The notes: generated from the letters alone by a model not told the origin. Positions 43,401-53,385 are shown, numbered from the stretch's first letter. The stretch: DNA of 64,000 bases from Leptobrachium leishanense (GCA_009667805.1 CM019063.1:354230942-354294941), one strand, 5' to 3'. Translations and numbers: made by a program.

Positions 43401-44894
43401 GTGTGCATTGACTTCCTGTGCTTAGAGCCGGATGCTAGCGGGCAAGGGAACATTCTAATAGTGACTGACCATTTCACTCGTTACGCCCAAGCTTTTTCTA
43501 CAAAAGATCAACGCGCTCCGACAGTGGCCAAGGTTCTGATGGAAAAGTTCTTTGTTCACTACGGCCTGCCAAGGAGAATACACTCTGATCAGGGTAGAGA
43601 CTTTGAAAGCCGACTTGTTGGGCAATTGTTGGAACTGTTGGGAATCCAAAAGACCCGAACTACACCATATCACCCTCAAGATGATGCTCAGCCTGAAAGG
43701 TTTAATCGCACGCTGCTAAATATGCTGGGGACATTGTCAAACACAGAGAAGCAGAGTTGGAGTCGTCACATAGCTACTCTGGTGCATGCATATAACAGTA
43801 CGGAGAGCGATGCCACTGGATACTCACCGTACCGTCTTATGTTCGGAAGAGAAGCCCGACTGCCGGTTGATTTGGCGTTTGGGTTATCTCTAGACCAGAC
43901 GTCGGTAGTTTCCCATAGAAACTACGTGGATAGACTTCGGAAAAACCTGGCTTCTGCGTTTGAACAGGCCCGTTTGACCTCAGGAAACAGGGAGCAAAGG
44001 AACAAAAAGAATTATGACTTGAAAGTCCGGATACAAGATCTACAACCCGGTGATAGGGTTTTGTTGAAGAACTTGGGTGCTGCTGCGAGGCACAAGTTGG
44101 CGGATAGATGGAGTTCTCAAGTCTACATTGTCTGCAAGCAACTGCCGGGTCTGCCAGTGTATCAAATCCGGCCGGATGGAAAGGCTGGGCCTCTTAAGAA
44201 CTGGCACCGGAATCATTTGTTACCTTTGAGAGAGGCTGTGAGGATACCAGTTGGGGACGAGCTTCCTCTGCCAAATCCGCCTGCTCCACGTTTGCCTCCT
44301 GTTACTCGGTCTCAACAGACCCGGGTTGCCGAAGAGAGCGAAAGAGACAGTGAAGAAGAGAGTTATTGTCTAGACTGGATGCACTCACCGGAGCCTGAGG
44401 AGGTTGTCGTTGTTCCTGAGCGGTGGGAGAGTAACTTGAGGCCTGAAGCTCCTGAATTTCTGCTAGAAGTCCCTGAGACTGTTGAAATCCCTGAAGCTCC
44501 TGAATTTCAGCTGGAAGTCCCTGAGGTTGTTGGGATCCCGGTAGCTCCGGAAGTTGAAGCTTATTCAGGCGATTATAGTTCTATGCCTTCACTGGAGGGA
44601 TCATACTCTGAAGAAACGTCTGCTCCAGTGATAGAGAGAAGGACTGAGCCAGCACCTATAGTACTTCCACCTGAAGAGGAACTGATTGAGCCAGAACCAA
44701 AACGCTCTGTTCGACCGCCCCAACGACTCACCTACGACTCACCAGGACATAGCACTGAAGAGGCCATCACCACAGTGCAGAGGTTGCTCGAAGTGTCTGC
44801 TATGCTAGCTGAGGTAGCTCAAAATATGAGTCAACTTGAGGAAGTGTTTCTAACCCACTATATGTATGCTGCTGAACCTGTACATGTTATGTAA
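40440..44894 (+). CDS. Element L pol polyprotein (PR-RT-RH-IN)
   Basis: The frame is open from 40440; the conserved part starts near 40545. Protease ALLDSGAQVTLI (active Asp) is close to the start. RT has DLRSGYHQIPM, QGLMGAPATFQR and catalytic YLDDIIVFG near 41919. RNase H has HVDASREGLGGVLYQ near 42430 and TDNNPLTYI. Integrase has an HHCC finger (HDEHGHLGAERT, CHSCLRCIQRK at 43210-43340) and the core Asp in CIDFLC, Asp in IHSDQGRDFES and Glu in QPERFNRT (43400-43710). The C-terminus is Pro/Glu-rich (repeated EAPEF-LEVPE). Domain order is standard Gypsy. No in-frame ATG lies before the protease, so pol must be made as a gag fusion by recoding, or this copy carries an indel at 40275-40490. 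Confidence 0.95.
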   Translation, partial: NLHGPRKKARAQQTGSKCPDTATKFPDQLIGPSPIVPIQVEGVYTKALLDSGAQVTLIYRDFYERHLKHIPLQKLKDLEIWGIGTEKLPYDGYLQVKLEIGSEVIGQSGGCDALAIVCPRPPGANRSSMIVGTNTDLVRRLLTPIVLEEGPTKGVHPMLRSIYQRMVEEQKAPAEVGRLWRLGGTEKVLQAGEVASFRASVKLNGSQPGPYVVLETDFNHGSEAGVEVIPEIISTKALKRTRGRVSVSVCNVSDSPVVLKARMPIGQVESATPLSTDLGGGVDKEIPDERFYPKDAPISSEWKKRLQSQVLKWRELFSKDEFDVGLAKSTEHRIRLQEDKPFRERSRRVPLGDLDDLREQLNELQRTKVIQESRSPYASPIVMVRKKNGSVRLCIDYRTLNRRTIPDQYATPRIEDALQCLSGAKWFSVLDLRSGYHQIPMHPEDKEKTEFICPLGFFEFNRMPQGLMGAPATFQRLMEKTVGDMNLIEVLVYLDDIIVFGKTLEEHEQRLEKVLKRLHEEGLKLSLEKCQFCLPSVTYLGHVVSAEGVLTDPRKLEAIASWPRPRNVTELRSFLGFCSYYRRFVGGFAKIAQPLNKLLQKENTEEDCKASNRNPSAPGPRKARESIQSEWTSQCEGAFLKLKESLTQAPVLAYADPHKPYELHVDASREGLGGVLYQEYGGLLRHVAYVSRSLTPSEKNYPTHKLEFLALKWAVVDKLKDYLYRAEFVIKTDNNPLTYILTTAKLDATGHRWLAALSGFRFSLKYRPGVNNRDADALSRRPYAAEWTQLTPDGVQALCQGAERRVKGGIEAEAIGVMAAAVPEFYCNPTQLRDESLPSFSKQELKADQARDPLIALTMKALTANQREILLTNSPDGARLVYKEWERLKMLDGVVYRRGPSTNTEEIQQLFLPTKHRESVLRSLHDEHGHLGAERTFKLVRDRFYWPCMRAEVESYCHSCLRCIQRKTLPTRTAPMSHLQSPGPMDLVCIDFLCLEPDASGQGNILIVTDHFTRYAQAFSTKDQRAPTVAKVLMEKFFVHYGLPRRIHSDQGRDFESRLVGQLLELLGIQKTRTTPYHPQDDAQPERFNRTLLNMLGTLSNTEKQSWSRHIATLVHAYNSTESDATGYSPYRLMFGREARLPVDLAFGLSLDQTSVVSHRNYVDRLRKNLASAFEQARLTSGNREQRNKKNYDLKVRIQDLQPGDRVLLKNLGAAARHKLADRWSSQVYIVCKQLPGLPVYQIRPDGKAGPLKNWHRNHLLPLREAVRIPVGDELPLPNPPAPRLPPVTRSQQTRVAEESERDSEEESYCLDWMHSPEPEEVVVVPERWESNLRPEAPEFLLEVPETVEIPEAPEFQLEVPEVVGIPVAPEVEAYSGDYSSMPSLEGSYSEETSAPVIERRTEPAPIVLPPEEELIEPEPKRSVRPPQRLTYDSPGHSTEEAITTVQRLLEVSAMLAEVAQNMSQLEEVFLTHYMYAAEPVHVM

Positions 44895-44954
44895 ACTGTA
44901 TTCGAATATTGTGGAAATGTAATGTAACTGTTGTACCTCCTTGGAGAGACCCAA

Positions 44955-44974
44955 GAGTTCTAGGAGGGGGAGAG
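44955..44974 (+). promoter_or_regulatory. Element L polypurine tract
   Basis: AGGAGGGGGAGAG at about 44962-44974 directly precedes the 3' LTR. Confidence 0.85.
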
Positions 44975-46085
44975 TTTAGCGCTGTGTTAAAATCTTGCTG
45001 CTGGCAGTACCTATTTTTGGCCACAAGATGGAGACAATCGCGATTAGAGACACAAGACATTGGGACTACGTTTCCTGGCATGCTTTGCAAACAGACACAG
45101 GAAGTGGGTGGGACACAGACGCTGTACATCCTGAGCCTCGTGGAAATAGCTGTCAGAGCGCGCCAGAGAGAGAGAGAGAGCAGACGCAGTGCCATACATC
45201 GCGAGAGGGCTTAGGCCAGAGCGCAAGTGAGACCTGTCAGTTCTTTTACCGGGTCATTCAGCCTAAGAAGAAGGAGCCCTCCAAGTTCCAGAGATTGCTG
45301 CAGATTGAACCAACCGAAGACCTCGAGTAAGGAGTCACCGCGAGTTGATCGGATACAGAGAGCAGGCGTTGAGCTGGAAAAGTCGTGGACAAGCTACGGG
45401 AAGTCAGACAACGGATCCGGCCGCAAGTATCCCCAGTCAAAATCGAGCGGAGAGATGTCCTGGGTCAGCGGAGCCTAAAGATGGGTGAGAGGCCTCCAAG
45501 GCCGTTTGTAAATAAAGAACACGCTGCTGTTTTCTCTTTAAAGTCCACAGGGCCCCAACTTGACTAGTCGAAGACATTCCTTAAGTAAATTCACTGGCCA
45601 GTTGAACAGTACCCGGGTACCACACACACATACACACCTTTTACATTCCGGGACTTAACCTGTGCAGGACTCATTCTGTTACGAATCGGAACAGGGGTTA
45701 AAGATACGTTCCGAATTATATTTTTCTCTTTTCCGCTGCGCGTTTACCGTAATACGAAGAGATTGTATTTGTTGGGTTTCGCTACGTGTCCCTTTTTACC
45801 GAGCTATCAGTCAATTGCATTTCTTTTTCTGTTCGGTTTTCGAATATTTTATTTTTCCGAAATACGAAGCCTCGTGTTTCGTTTCTTTTCCGCTACGCGT
45901 TTTACCGCGATACGAAATTACTGTAATAATATCTGTGAATACCGTGTTTCAACGTCTGCCTACTATTTTAGTAAACTATTTAAATGATAAAAACCCACAA
46001 CGGTGTTGGAGTATATTTATTCCCTAGTGCGGGGAGACTGACCCGTGGTTCAATTTCAGCGGCTCCTCCGGGAGTGAGCGCTACA
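44975..46085 (+). repeat. Element L 3' LTR (1111 bp)
   Basis: Begins TTTAGCGCT (one change from TGTAGCGCT, damaging the TG end) and ends AGCGCTACA. Same polyadenylation signal and downstream order as the 5' LTR. Confidence 0.95.
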
Positions 46086-46099
46086 ACTGTATATTATAT

Positions 46100-47176
46100 A
46101 TAATGTGTCCCTGAGCGGACTTCTCTAAGGGAACCACTATATCCATAGCGATACGCTCAAAGGGAACCTCAATTATTGGCAGAGGCACCAAGGGGTTCCT
46201 ATAATGGGGTGCTGAGGCAGTTAACTGGCAAACGGGGCAGGACGAACAGTATCTTTTAACCGCAGCACCGATCCCAGGCCAGTTAAACCAGTCTGTTATC
46301 TGTGCCTCGGTTTTCTCTGCTCCCAGGTGACCGCCTAAGGCATCATTGTGAGCCAGGTCCAGCACCATTCTCTGGTAGGGCTGGGGTACTAGTAACAGTT
46401 CCCCAACTTCTCCCCGAAATTTCCGACACACGGTAGAACAGATAATTATTGACAGCAAAGTATGGAAATATTTTTTCTGCATCAGGTGCTTGAGGCACCC
46501 CATTGACAACAGTTACTTGTTCTCGAGCATTTACCAACATTGGGTCACCCATTTGAGCCTTGCCAAATGCACCCCTGGACACATCTAAGTCAGGGTGTAC
46601 TGGACAAGAAGGTCCCTCCCCCTCATCCACCCCAAGTGTATGGTCTACAGGGGACAATTCCTCTTCATTCTCTCCAACCATAACTGGCACGGGAGAGGGT
46701 TCCCCCTCCTCAGAGGTCAACTCAGGTTGAGGAGCTAGAGCACTAGCATCATTTACACCACTCTCATAGGGAACACATTTGAATACATCATCATTAACAC
46801 TGTCCAGTCATGTTTGGTGAGGGTGACCCCGAATTGTTACCCAGTTCGATGGGCAGTTCAGTTTTTGCCATGTCCCACAGTTCAGCAAACAAGGAGCAGT
46901 CCCATCCCACAATCACATCGTGTATCAGAGTACTCACCACCCCGACCTCTTGGGTGACTGAAGTATTCTTGGCGGAGATGGTGACAGGGATCAACGGGTA
47001 CTCCCGGGTATCCCCATGGATACAGACAACCCAGAGGGTTCTTTGTACTAGACCGAGCCTTCCAACTACCCGGGCATGCACCAGGGTGACCATACTCCCA
47101 GAGTCCAAGAGAGCTTTGGCCGGGTGGCCAGTACAGTACAGTACATTCAAACTGACCCCTCCTCTAGGTCAAGGTG
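46100..47176 (-). pseudogene. Gmr1-like pol N-terminal part: protease and integrase zinc finger
   Basis: Protease at 46794-47150 with KALLDSGSMVTLVHA (active Asp), IPVTISA and VGWDCSLF. Then a Glu/Pro-rich spacer (46520-46790), then the integrase HHCC domain (HNDALGGHLGAEKTEAQITD, CSSCPVCQL) and the start of the core ERIAMDIVVPL, which contains the first catalytic Asp. The sequence is cut at about 46105 and continues at 35702. Frame changes lie near 46345-46500 and 46725-46793. Confidence 0.87.
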
Positions 47177-47177
47177 G

Positions 47178-49798
47178 GTAGTTACATAGTTACATAGGCT
47201 GAAAAAACACATGCGTCCATCGGGTTCAGCCTCACCCACATCACCTACTGCTGTTGATCCAAAAGAAGGCAAAAAACCCAGTCTGAAATGCTTGCCAATA
47301 TGCAACATACTGGGAAAAAATTCCTTCTTGACCACAGAATGGCAGTCATATTTCTCCTTGGATCAAGAAGCTTTTACCCACATATTAAATATTATAACCC
47401 TTAATATTCTGTGTCTGCAGGAAGTCATCCAGTCGTTTTTTAAAAGTCTGTACAGACTCTGACCCAACCACCTCAACAGGCAGAGAATTCCACAGCTTTA
47501 TTGTTCTCACCGTAAAATAACCCTTCCTATGCTTTAGGCTGAATTTTCTTTCTTCCAGTCTAAATGGATGTCCCCTTGTCCTGTATATAGTCCTGTTAAT
47601 GAATAGGTTATCAGACAATGGTTGATAATGGCCCGGTATATATTTATATAAGGTTATCAGATCCCCTCTAAGGTACCGTTTCTCTAAACTAAACAGGTTT
47701 AAGCTTGTTAGTCTTTCCTCATAACTTAACCCTTCCATTCTCCTTATTAATTTAGTTGCCCGTCTCTGCACTTTTTCTAGCGCTATAATATCTTTTTTTA
47801 AGACAGGTGCCAAAAATTGCACGGCATATTCAAGGTGCGGTCTGACCATTGATTTATACAGAGGCAAAATTATGTTTTCATCTCGAGAGTGAACTCCCCT
47901 TTTAATGCATGCCAATACTTTGCTGGCCTTGGCGGTTGCTGTTTGACATTGCACATTGTTACTTAGTTTGAAGTCTATAATTATTCCCAAATCCTTCTCC
48001 TGCTTGGATTTCCCTAACTCCGTACCATTTAGGGTATAAGTTACTTGTGTGTTCTTCACTCCAAAGTGCATAACTTTGCATTTATCTAGATTAAATTTCA
48101 TCTGCCATTTATGTGCCCAGTCCCCCAATCTATCTAAATCCCTCTGCAGCGAAGTAACATCCTGCTCACATTGTATTACCTTTCCTAGTTTTGTGTCATC
48201 TGCAAACACTGATACATGGCTTTCAATGCCTATCTCAAGGTCATTTATAAATAAATTGAGTAGTATTGGTCCTATAACAGAACCCTGAGGGACACCTCTT
48301 ACCAATGGTGTCCATCTTGAAAATGTACCATTTATGACCACTCTCTGTACCCTAATCTTTTAGCCAGTTTTCTATCCAAGAACAAGTATTTTCATCTAGA
48401 CCAATTTTTCTTAATTTAAATAGTAACCTTTTGTGTGGAACTGTGTCGAAAGCTTTGGCAAAATCTAAATAAATCACATCCACTGCGACCCCCTGATCTA
48501 TACTTCTACTTACTTCCTCATAGAACGTAATTAGGTTAGTCTGACATGATCTGTGTTTCATGAAACCATGCTGATTTTTGCCAATTACATTATACCTCCC
48601 AATAAATTCCTTAATATTATCCCTTAGTAACCCCTCAAATACTTTCCCAGCCACAGATGTTAAGCTCACAGGTCTATAATTCCCAGGCACAAATTTTAAA
48701 CCTTTCTTAAATATAGGGACCACGTCAGCTTTTCTCCAATCCTCTGGTACGATTCCTGAAAGAAAAGAATCTTGAAAGATTAAGACCAGAGGTTTACATA
48801 TTTCAACACATAGCTCCCTCAGTACTCGTGGGTGAATTCCATCTGGCCCTGGGGCTTTATTCCCATTCACATTGTTTAATTGCTGCAAAACCTTGTCCTG
48901 AGTCAACCAGTCACTTTGTATTAGTAGGTTTTTATTAATGAATTTCATGTCTCCTGTTAAAGGCTTCTCTTTGATAAATACTGAAGAAAAATAATCATTT
49001 AAAATTTCTGCCTTATCCTGATCTTCGGTTAACAATAACCCTGACTCGGATTTTAGTGAACCTACATTTTCACTCTTGGGTTTTTTAGAATTTATGTACC
49101 TAAAGAATCTTTTAGGGTTGGTCTTGCTCTCTTTGGCTATTTCTTTTTCATTTTCTAGTTTAGCCCATCTAATCGCATTTTTACATGCTTTATTGGCTGC
49201 CCTATATGCTTTATAGGATGCCTCAGATTTATCAAATCTAAAAGATTTAAATGCCTTCTTTTTATTTTTAATTTCCTTAGTTACCTTCCTACTAAGCCAC
49301 ATTGGTTTCAGTCTGTTTCTTTTATATTTATTAACCAGTGGAATATATTGTGACGTGTACTTTCTAGTGTTAGTTTAAAGATATTCCACTTATCCTCAGT
49401 GTTTTTCCCGTGAAAGAGTTTCTGCCAGTCAATGACATTGAGAGCTTCCTTTATTTTAATAAAGTTGGCCTTTTAAAAATTATATGTTTTAGTATGCCCC
49501 TTATGAATGTGTTTTTTTGAGTTTATTTCAAAAGTCACCATATTATGGTCACTATTTCCCAACTGTTCCTTTACATTAATATTTGAGAAAAGATCCACAT
49601 TATTTGTTATAACCAGGTCCAGACAGTTATCCTCTCTAGTTGGTGTTTCTACCAGTTGTGACATGACGGGATCATTTAAAATGTTCAGAAACCGGATTCC
49701 CTTTGCTGAATTACTAGTCCCACTTTCCCAATTAATGTCCGGGTAATTAAAATCTCCAATTATTACCATGATGTGCAGCCTTCCTAATTTGCTCTAGT
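47178..49798 (-). mobile_element. CR1-clade LINE, 5'-truncated copy b, inside element K
   Basis: Same family as copy a. The 3' end 'agttacatagttacatagg ctg' is at 47178-47205. The 5' edge is inside the endonuclease at about 49798 (CTACTAGAGCAAATTAGG in element orientation). Element K gag lies upstream and protease downstream, so the insertion separated the two. Confidence 0.9.
47385..49769 (-). pseudogene. CR1 endonuclease/reverse transcriptase (copy b)
   Basis: From 5' to 3': APE endonuclease C-terminal part (MVIIGDFNYPDINWES, TREDNCLDLVITN, NSDHNMVTFEI; 49473-49769), a linker with a frame break and stop near 49310-49470, then RT (48352-49302: GNKAPGPDGIHPRVLRE, DVIYLDFAKAFDTVPHKR) and, after one inserted base near 48353, the remainder (47385-48341: FADDTKLGK to KRLDDFLQTQNIKGYNI). 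The one-base insertion is evident against copy a (taccctaatctttt against taccctatctttt). Only a few lesions, so moderately young. Confidence 0.9.
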
Positions 49799-50248
49799 AG
49801 TGCACATTGTGAGAGTGTAGAAGGAAACTCTCCGCACGGATCCACACTCCATAGTCTCCTCCTGTAGCGGACACTGTGCCTGGGTATGGCCCCAGGCGCA
49901 ACACCTCCAACACTGTATATCGCCGGCAGTTCGGGTAGCGACAGGCCTCTGCGGAACTGAGGAAGATGACTTTTGGGTGCTGGTTCCCCGGTACAGTAAC
50001 GCTTCCTTCAGAGGAACTGAAGCGAACCTCAAAGGTGGTGGCAAGACTGGTCCTTGACGGCTAGCTGGTCTGAGCAGGTCCTCCACCATGGTGTATCTTT
50101 CCACCATCTCGACTACCAGTGCTGCAGTCTTTGGGTCCCCATGGCTGACCCAGTGCTGTAGATCCTTTGGTAGAGACCTCAGGTAATGATCCATCACAAC
50201 GCTCTCGACTATTTGCTCTCTCCAGTCAGGGTCTCTGGCTGTAATCAC
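49799..50248 (-). pseudogene. Gmr1-like gag remnant: SCAN-like segment and zinc knuckle
   Basis: Minus-strand frame with DHYLRSLPKDLQHWVSHGDP and KTAALVVEMVERY, followed by a basic linker and a CCHC-type knuckle CWRCCAWGHTQAQC. SCAN domains of vertebrate zinc-finger proteins are known to descend from the gag capsid of Gmr1-like elements, and this segment has the SCAN helix pattern (LPxxLQxWVxxxxP). The upstream half of gag is absent; the frame ends at about 50248, where unrelated sequence begins. It is interrupted downstream by CR1 copy b. Confidence 0.8.
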
Positions 50249-50264
50249 TTTTTAACCAGCTGTC

Positions 50265-50845
50265 CTAAGTCGTGCTATAGCAGAAGCAGACCAGAAGTTA
50301 GACACCATCTTGCCCCCTTGCAGCCATCTTGGAATGAGCTGAGATATAAGCATTTGTAAATAGCAATTACTAGTTGGTTTAGAAAAGTTTGCTAATTTTT
50401 TTTTATTTTTTTTTTATACATTCCTGAGACTTGCTGGCATAAGCAAATAAAATAGAAAGCTTGGCCTGAATAAATAGTGGGTGTCAGAAAGATGATTTAT
50501 AAATCTTTCAAGGCCAGGAAGCCGTAACTGAAGACAAAGCCCCAATTAGACCATCTGTGTCCTTATCAGTCAGGATAGGGAGGGGAGCAGCCTCCAGAAA
50601 AGGGACCGGTAACAGTAACAAGCTGAACTTTAAGATTATCAATTTGTTTTAATTGCTTGAGAAACTGCTGAATTGTGGAATGTCTTTGTGTGAAGATGAG
50701 GGGATGGCACATTTGCCCTGGGGAGGGCAAAGTCGCCCCTGGGTGGGTTGTTGATGTACCTTTTTATGTATTCATGTTTAAGAATTGAAACTCGTCTTGA
50801 TTTTGTCACTCAGTCTTTGCGATTCAACCCTGACTGCGGTCCTTT
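50265..50845 (+). repeat. Possible solo LTR, unclassified
   Basis: Starts TGTCCTAAGTCG. It has blocks reminiscent of retroviral LTRs (caccatcttg, aataaaatag, a long T-run at 50398-50416 and a polypyrimidine/T-rich end near 50800). No partner LTR, primer site or coding region is present, and its right edge merges with hAT copy G. This is a weak call. Confidence 0.3.
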
Positions 50846-51226
50846 ATTAAAAGATATGCATCTGGTTAAGGCGTCAGTGCACCCAGATATTGTGCCTTTA
50901 ATGCCAGGCCAGCAAGTATCATCATACAGTAACCTCTCTGTGGTATTGTGGAAGAGTGCACGGTTGGACCCTGCGGTTCAAAAAATGAAAATGATATAAA
51001 TCTGGCACAGGCGTCAGTGCAGCCAAATATTGTGCGTTTGGTGGCAGCATGTGTCTTCACACGTAACCCTTTTGTGGTATTGTGGAAGAGTGCAGGGTTC
51101 GACCCTGTGGTTCAAAAAATTTAAATGATATAAATCTGACACAGGCGTCAGTGCAGCCAAATATTGTGCCTTTCATGGCAGCAAGTGCCTTCACACCATA
51201 ACCCCTTTGTGGTATTGTGGAAGAGT
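50846..51226 (-). repeat. hAT-A copy G 3' non-coding repeat units
   Basis: Three imperfect units of about 125-140 bp with 'gtggtattgtggaagagtgc', 'accctgcggttcaaaaaa' and 'aggcgtcagtgcagccaaat'. The same units occur in A and I. Confidence 0.8.
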
Positions 51227-53385
51227 TCAGTGGTGGAGGTTTTGTGAATGCAGAAGACATCCCCGATCTATTCCATCAGCATCAGGGGATTGATAGTTGC
51301 TGATCCAGGACCGATTCATTTTTATAAATGTCAGCCAGTCTACAGAGTCGGTGGACAGAAGCACTCTTTTGTCTGTGACAAAACCTCCAGCGGCACTGAA
51401 CGTCCTTTCAGAAAGCACGCTGGATGAAGGGCAACCTAGTAGCTGCATAGCATATTGGCTAAATTCTGGCCAGTGATCCAATCTCAACACCCAATAAGCC
51501 AGTGGATCATCTGCTGTAAAGGTATCCAGGTCTGCCCTTGCCCCTAGGTAGTCCTGCACCATACAGTGAAGACGCTGGCAATGGGTGCCTACATTTGATG
51601 TCCCTGGGTGTCGTGGACTAAAAAAAATGTAAAAAAGGCATCAGTCAAGCGGCCTCGGCCTTCACCACTATTGCTCTGATCATCCGCAGCCTCAGAAGCA
51701 CCTGTGTCATCACTTGGTAACCTACCAGTGCCTGGAAAGGTGTTACACAAGTGTCGCTTTAGAGCGTCCTCAAGTTTATTTATCCTGTGCTCCCTCTGTG
51801 CGGGCAGGATGAGCTCTGCAACTTTACCTTTGTATCGTGGATCAAGAAGATTTGCCAACCAGTAATAATCCCTCTCCTTGATAGCACGAATCCTGGGGTC
51901 CTTTACCAGGCTTTTCAGGATAAGGGAGCCCATGCAGCATAGGTTGGAGGTGGCATTAGTTTCCGAGTCTTCCTGGTCAATGAGGATGACCCCATCGTGC
52001 ACTTCCTCCTCCCAGCCACGTACTAGTCCTTGTGTTTCTGGGCACAGAAAACCCTCTAGGAATCCCCACCTTCAATACCCCCACTACTTAAATATTCCTC
52101 CGCCTCCTCATCCTCCTCCTGTCTGATCTGAGGACGACCCACTGGAATGCTGTCTGCGGAAAGACTGGGGCCTTGAGAGCTAGGGAAGGCCTCCTCTTCC
52201 TCCCGCTGCTCTGCCTCTAGAGCCACATCTATAATTCCCCACAGAGTGTGCTCCAGCAGGAAAACTAAAGGAATTGTGTCACTGATGCATGCACTGTCCC
52301 TGCTCACCATCCTCGTTACCTCCTCAAATGGTGACAGTACAGTGCATGCATCCTTGATCATCAGCCACTGCGGGGGGGACCAAGTTGACCTGAACCTGTC
52401 CTTGTGCCATACTCACACAGGTACTCGTTGATGGCCCTCTGTTGCTTGTGCAGACGCTGCAGCATTGCTAATGTCGAGTTCCACCTGGTGGGCATGTCAC
52501 AGATCAGACGGTTTGTGGGAAGGTGGAATTCTCTTTGAATTTCTGCCAGGTGAACACTTGCTGGGAATGACCATTTGAAGTGGCTGCAGACTTTTCTGGC
52601 CTGGCTGAGAAGCTCTCCCAGCCCTGGGTACCTGGTTAGGAAACGCTGTACCACTAGATTTAGGACGTGTGCTAGGCATGGTACATGCATCAACTTACCC
52701 AGGAGTAGGGCGGAGAGAAGGTTGCTGCCATTATCACAGACGACCATTCCCAGCTCAAACTGGCATGGTGTTAACCATCTCTACACCTGCCCCTGTAGAG
52801 CTGACAGAATTTCTGGCCTGGTGTGGCTCCTGTCCCCTAAACAAACAAGCTTAAGCACAGTATGGCATCTTTTTGCTTGAGCCATTGCGTAGCCCCTGTC
52901 ATGCGTCGGTTTAACTGCCACTTTGCCAGAGACAGAGGAGGAGGAGGAAGAGGCGGAGGTGGTGGTGGAGCAGACAGACCTCATACAAGCAGCTTTCTGG
53001 AGGCGTGGTGGATGAACAAGCTCCAGCACAGAGACCTGTCTTGGATCCCTCTCAGCTGCAATCAGAGTTACCCAGTGTGCCGTGAAGGAAATGTAATGGC
53101 CCTGTCCATGCTTGCTGGACCACATATCTAAAGTCACATGCACCTTGCTGCTGACTGCCTTTTCCAATGACTCGATAACATTGTCTTCCACGTGCTGGTA
53201 TAGTGCTGGAATGGCCTTCCGTGAAAAGTAATGGCGTTTTGGAACCTGCCACTGTGGTACAGCACGTTCAGCAAATTCACGGAAGGAAGCGGAAGAGTCC
53301 TCCAGCTGGAAAGGCAGCAGCTGTAATGCGAGTAATTTTGCTAAGCTGGCATTTAGACGCTGTGCTTGGGACTATATTTTTCCTT
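51227..53385 (-). pseudogene. hAT-A copy G transposase, catalytic and hATC domains
   Basis: In element order: SKVHVTLDMWSSKHGQG (first Asp; about 53130), MVVCDNGSNLLSALL (second Asp region; about 52715), CLAHVLNLVVQRFL, FHLPTNRLICDMPTRWNST (about 52490, the conserved RW motif), acidic linker (52056-52361), DPRYKGKVAEL (about 51820) and hATC (51227-51562: DDPLAYWVLRLDHWPEFS, SERTFSAAGGF). It is more complete than copy A because no LINE interrupts it. Frame breaks lie near 52750, 52361, 52040 and 51580. Not functional. Confidence 0.9.

Larger units (their letters stand above)
37765..46085 (+). mobile_element. Near-intact Ty3/Gypsy retrotransposon L with PNMA-like gag (8.3 kb)
   Basis: Full structure: 5' LTR (37765-38884), tRNA-Pro-like primer-binding site, gag (38943-40274), pol (to 44894), polypurine tract, 3' LTR (44975-46085), and 4-bp TSD. 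By eye the LTRs differ by roughly eight or nine substitutions and about four small indels in 1.1 kb, so integration is recent. Both genes are free of premature stops, apart from an unresolved gag-pol junction. Confidence 0.95.
33053..50250 (-). mobile_element. Gmr1-like Ty3/Gypsy retrotransposon K, heavily interrupted
   Basis: Minus-strand order: gag remnant with SCAN-like segment and CCHC knuckle (49799-50248), protease (46794-47150), integrase zinc-binding domain (46081-46509), integrase core (35341-35702), RT (34080-35049), RNase H (33495-34061), polypurine tract and 3' LTR (33053-33481). Integrase before RT is the hallmark of the Gmr1 group; ordinary Gypsy elements have it last. It is interrupted by a CR1 (47178-49798) and by a composite insertion (about 35703-46100). 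The 5' LTR and the start of gag are missing. Confidence 0.87.
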
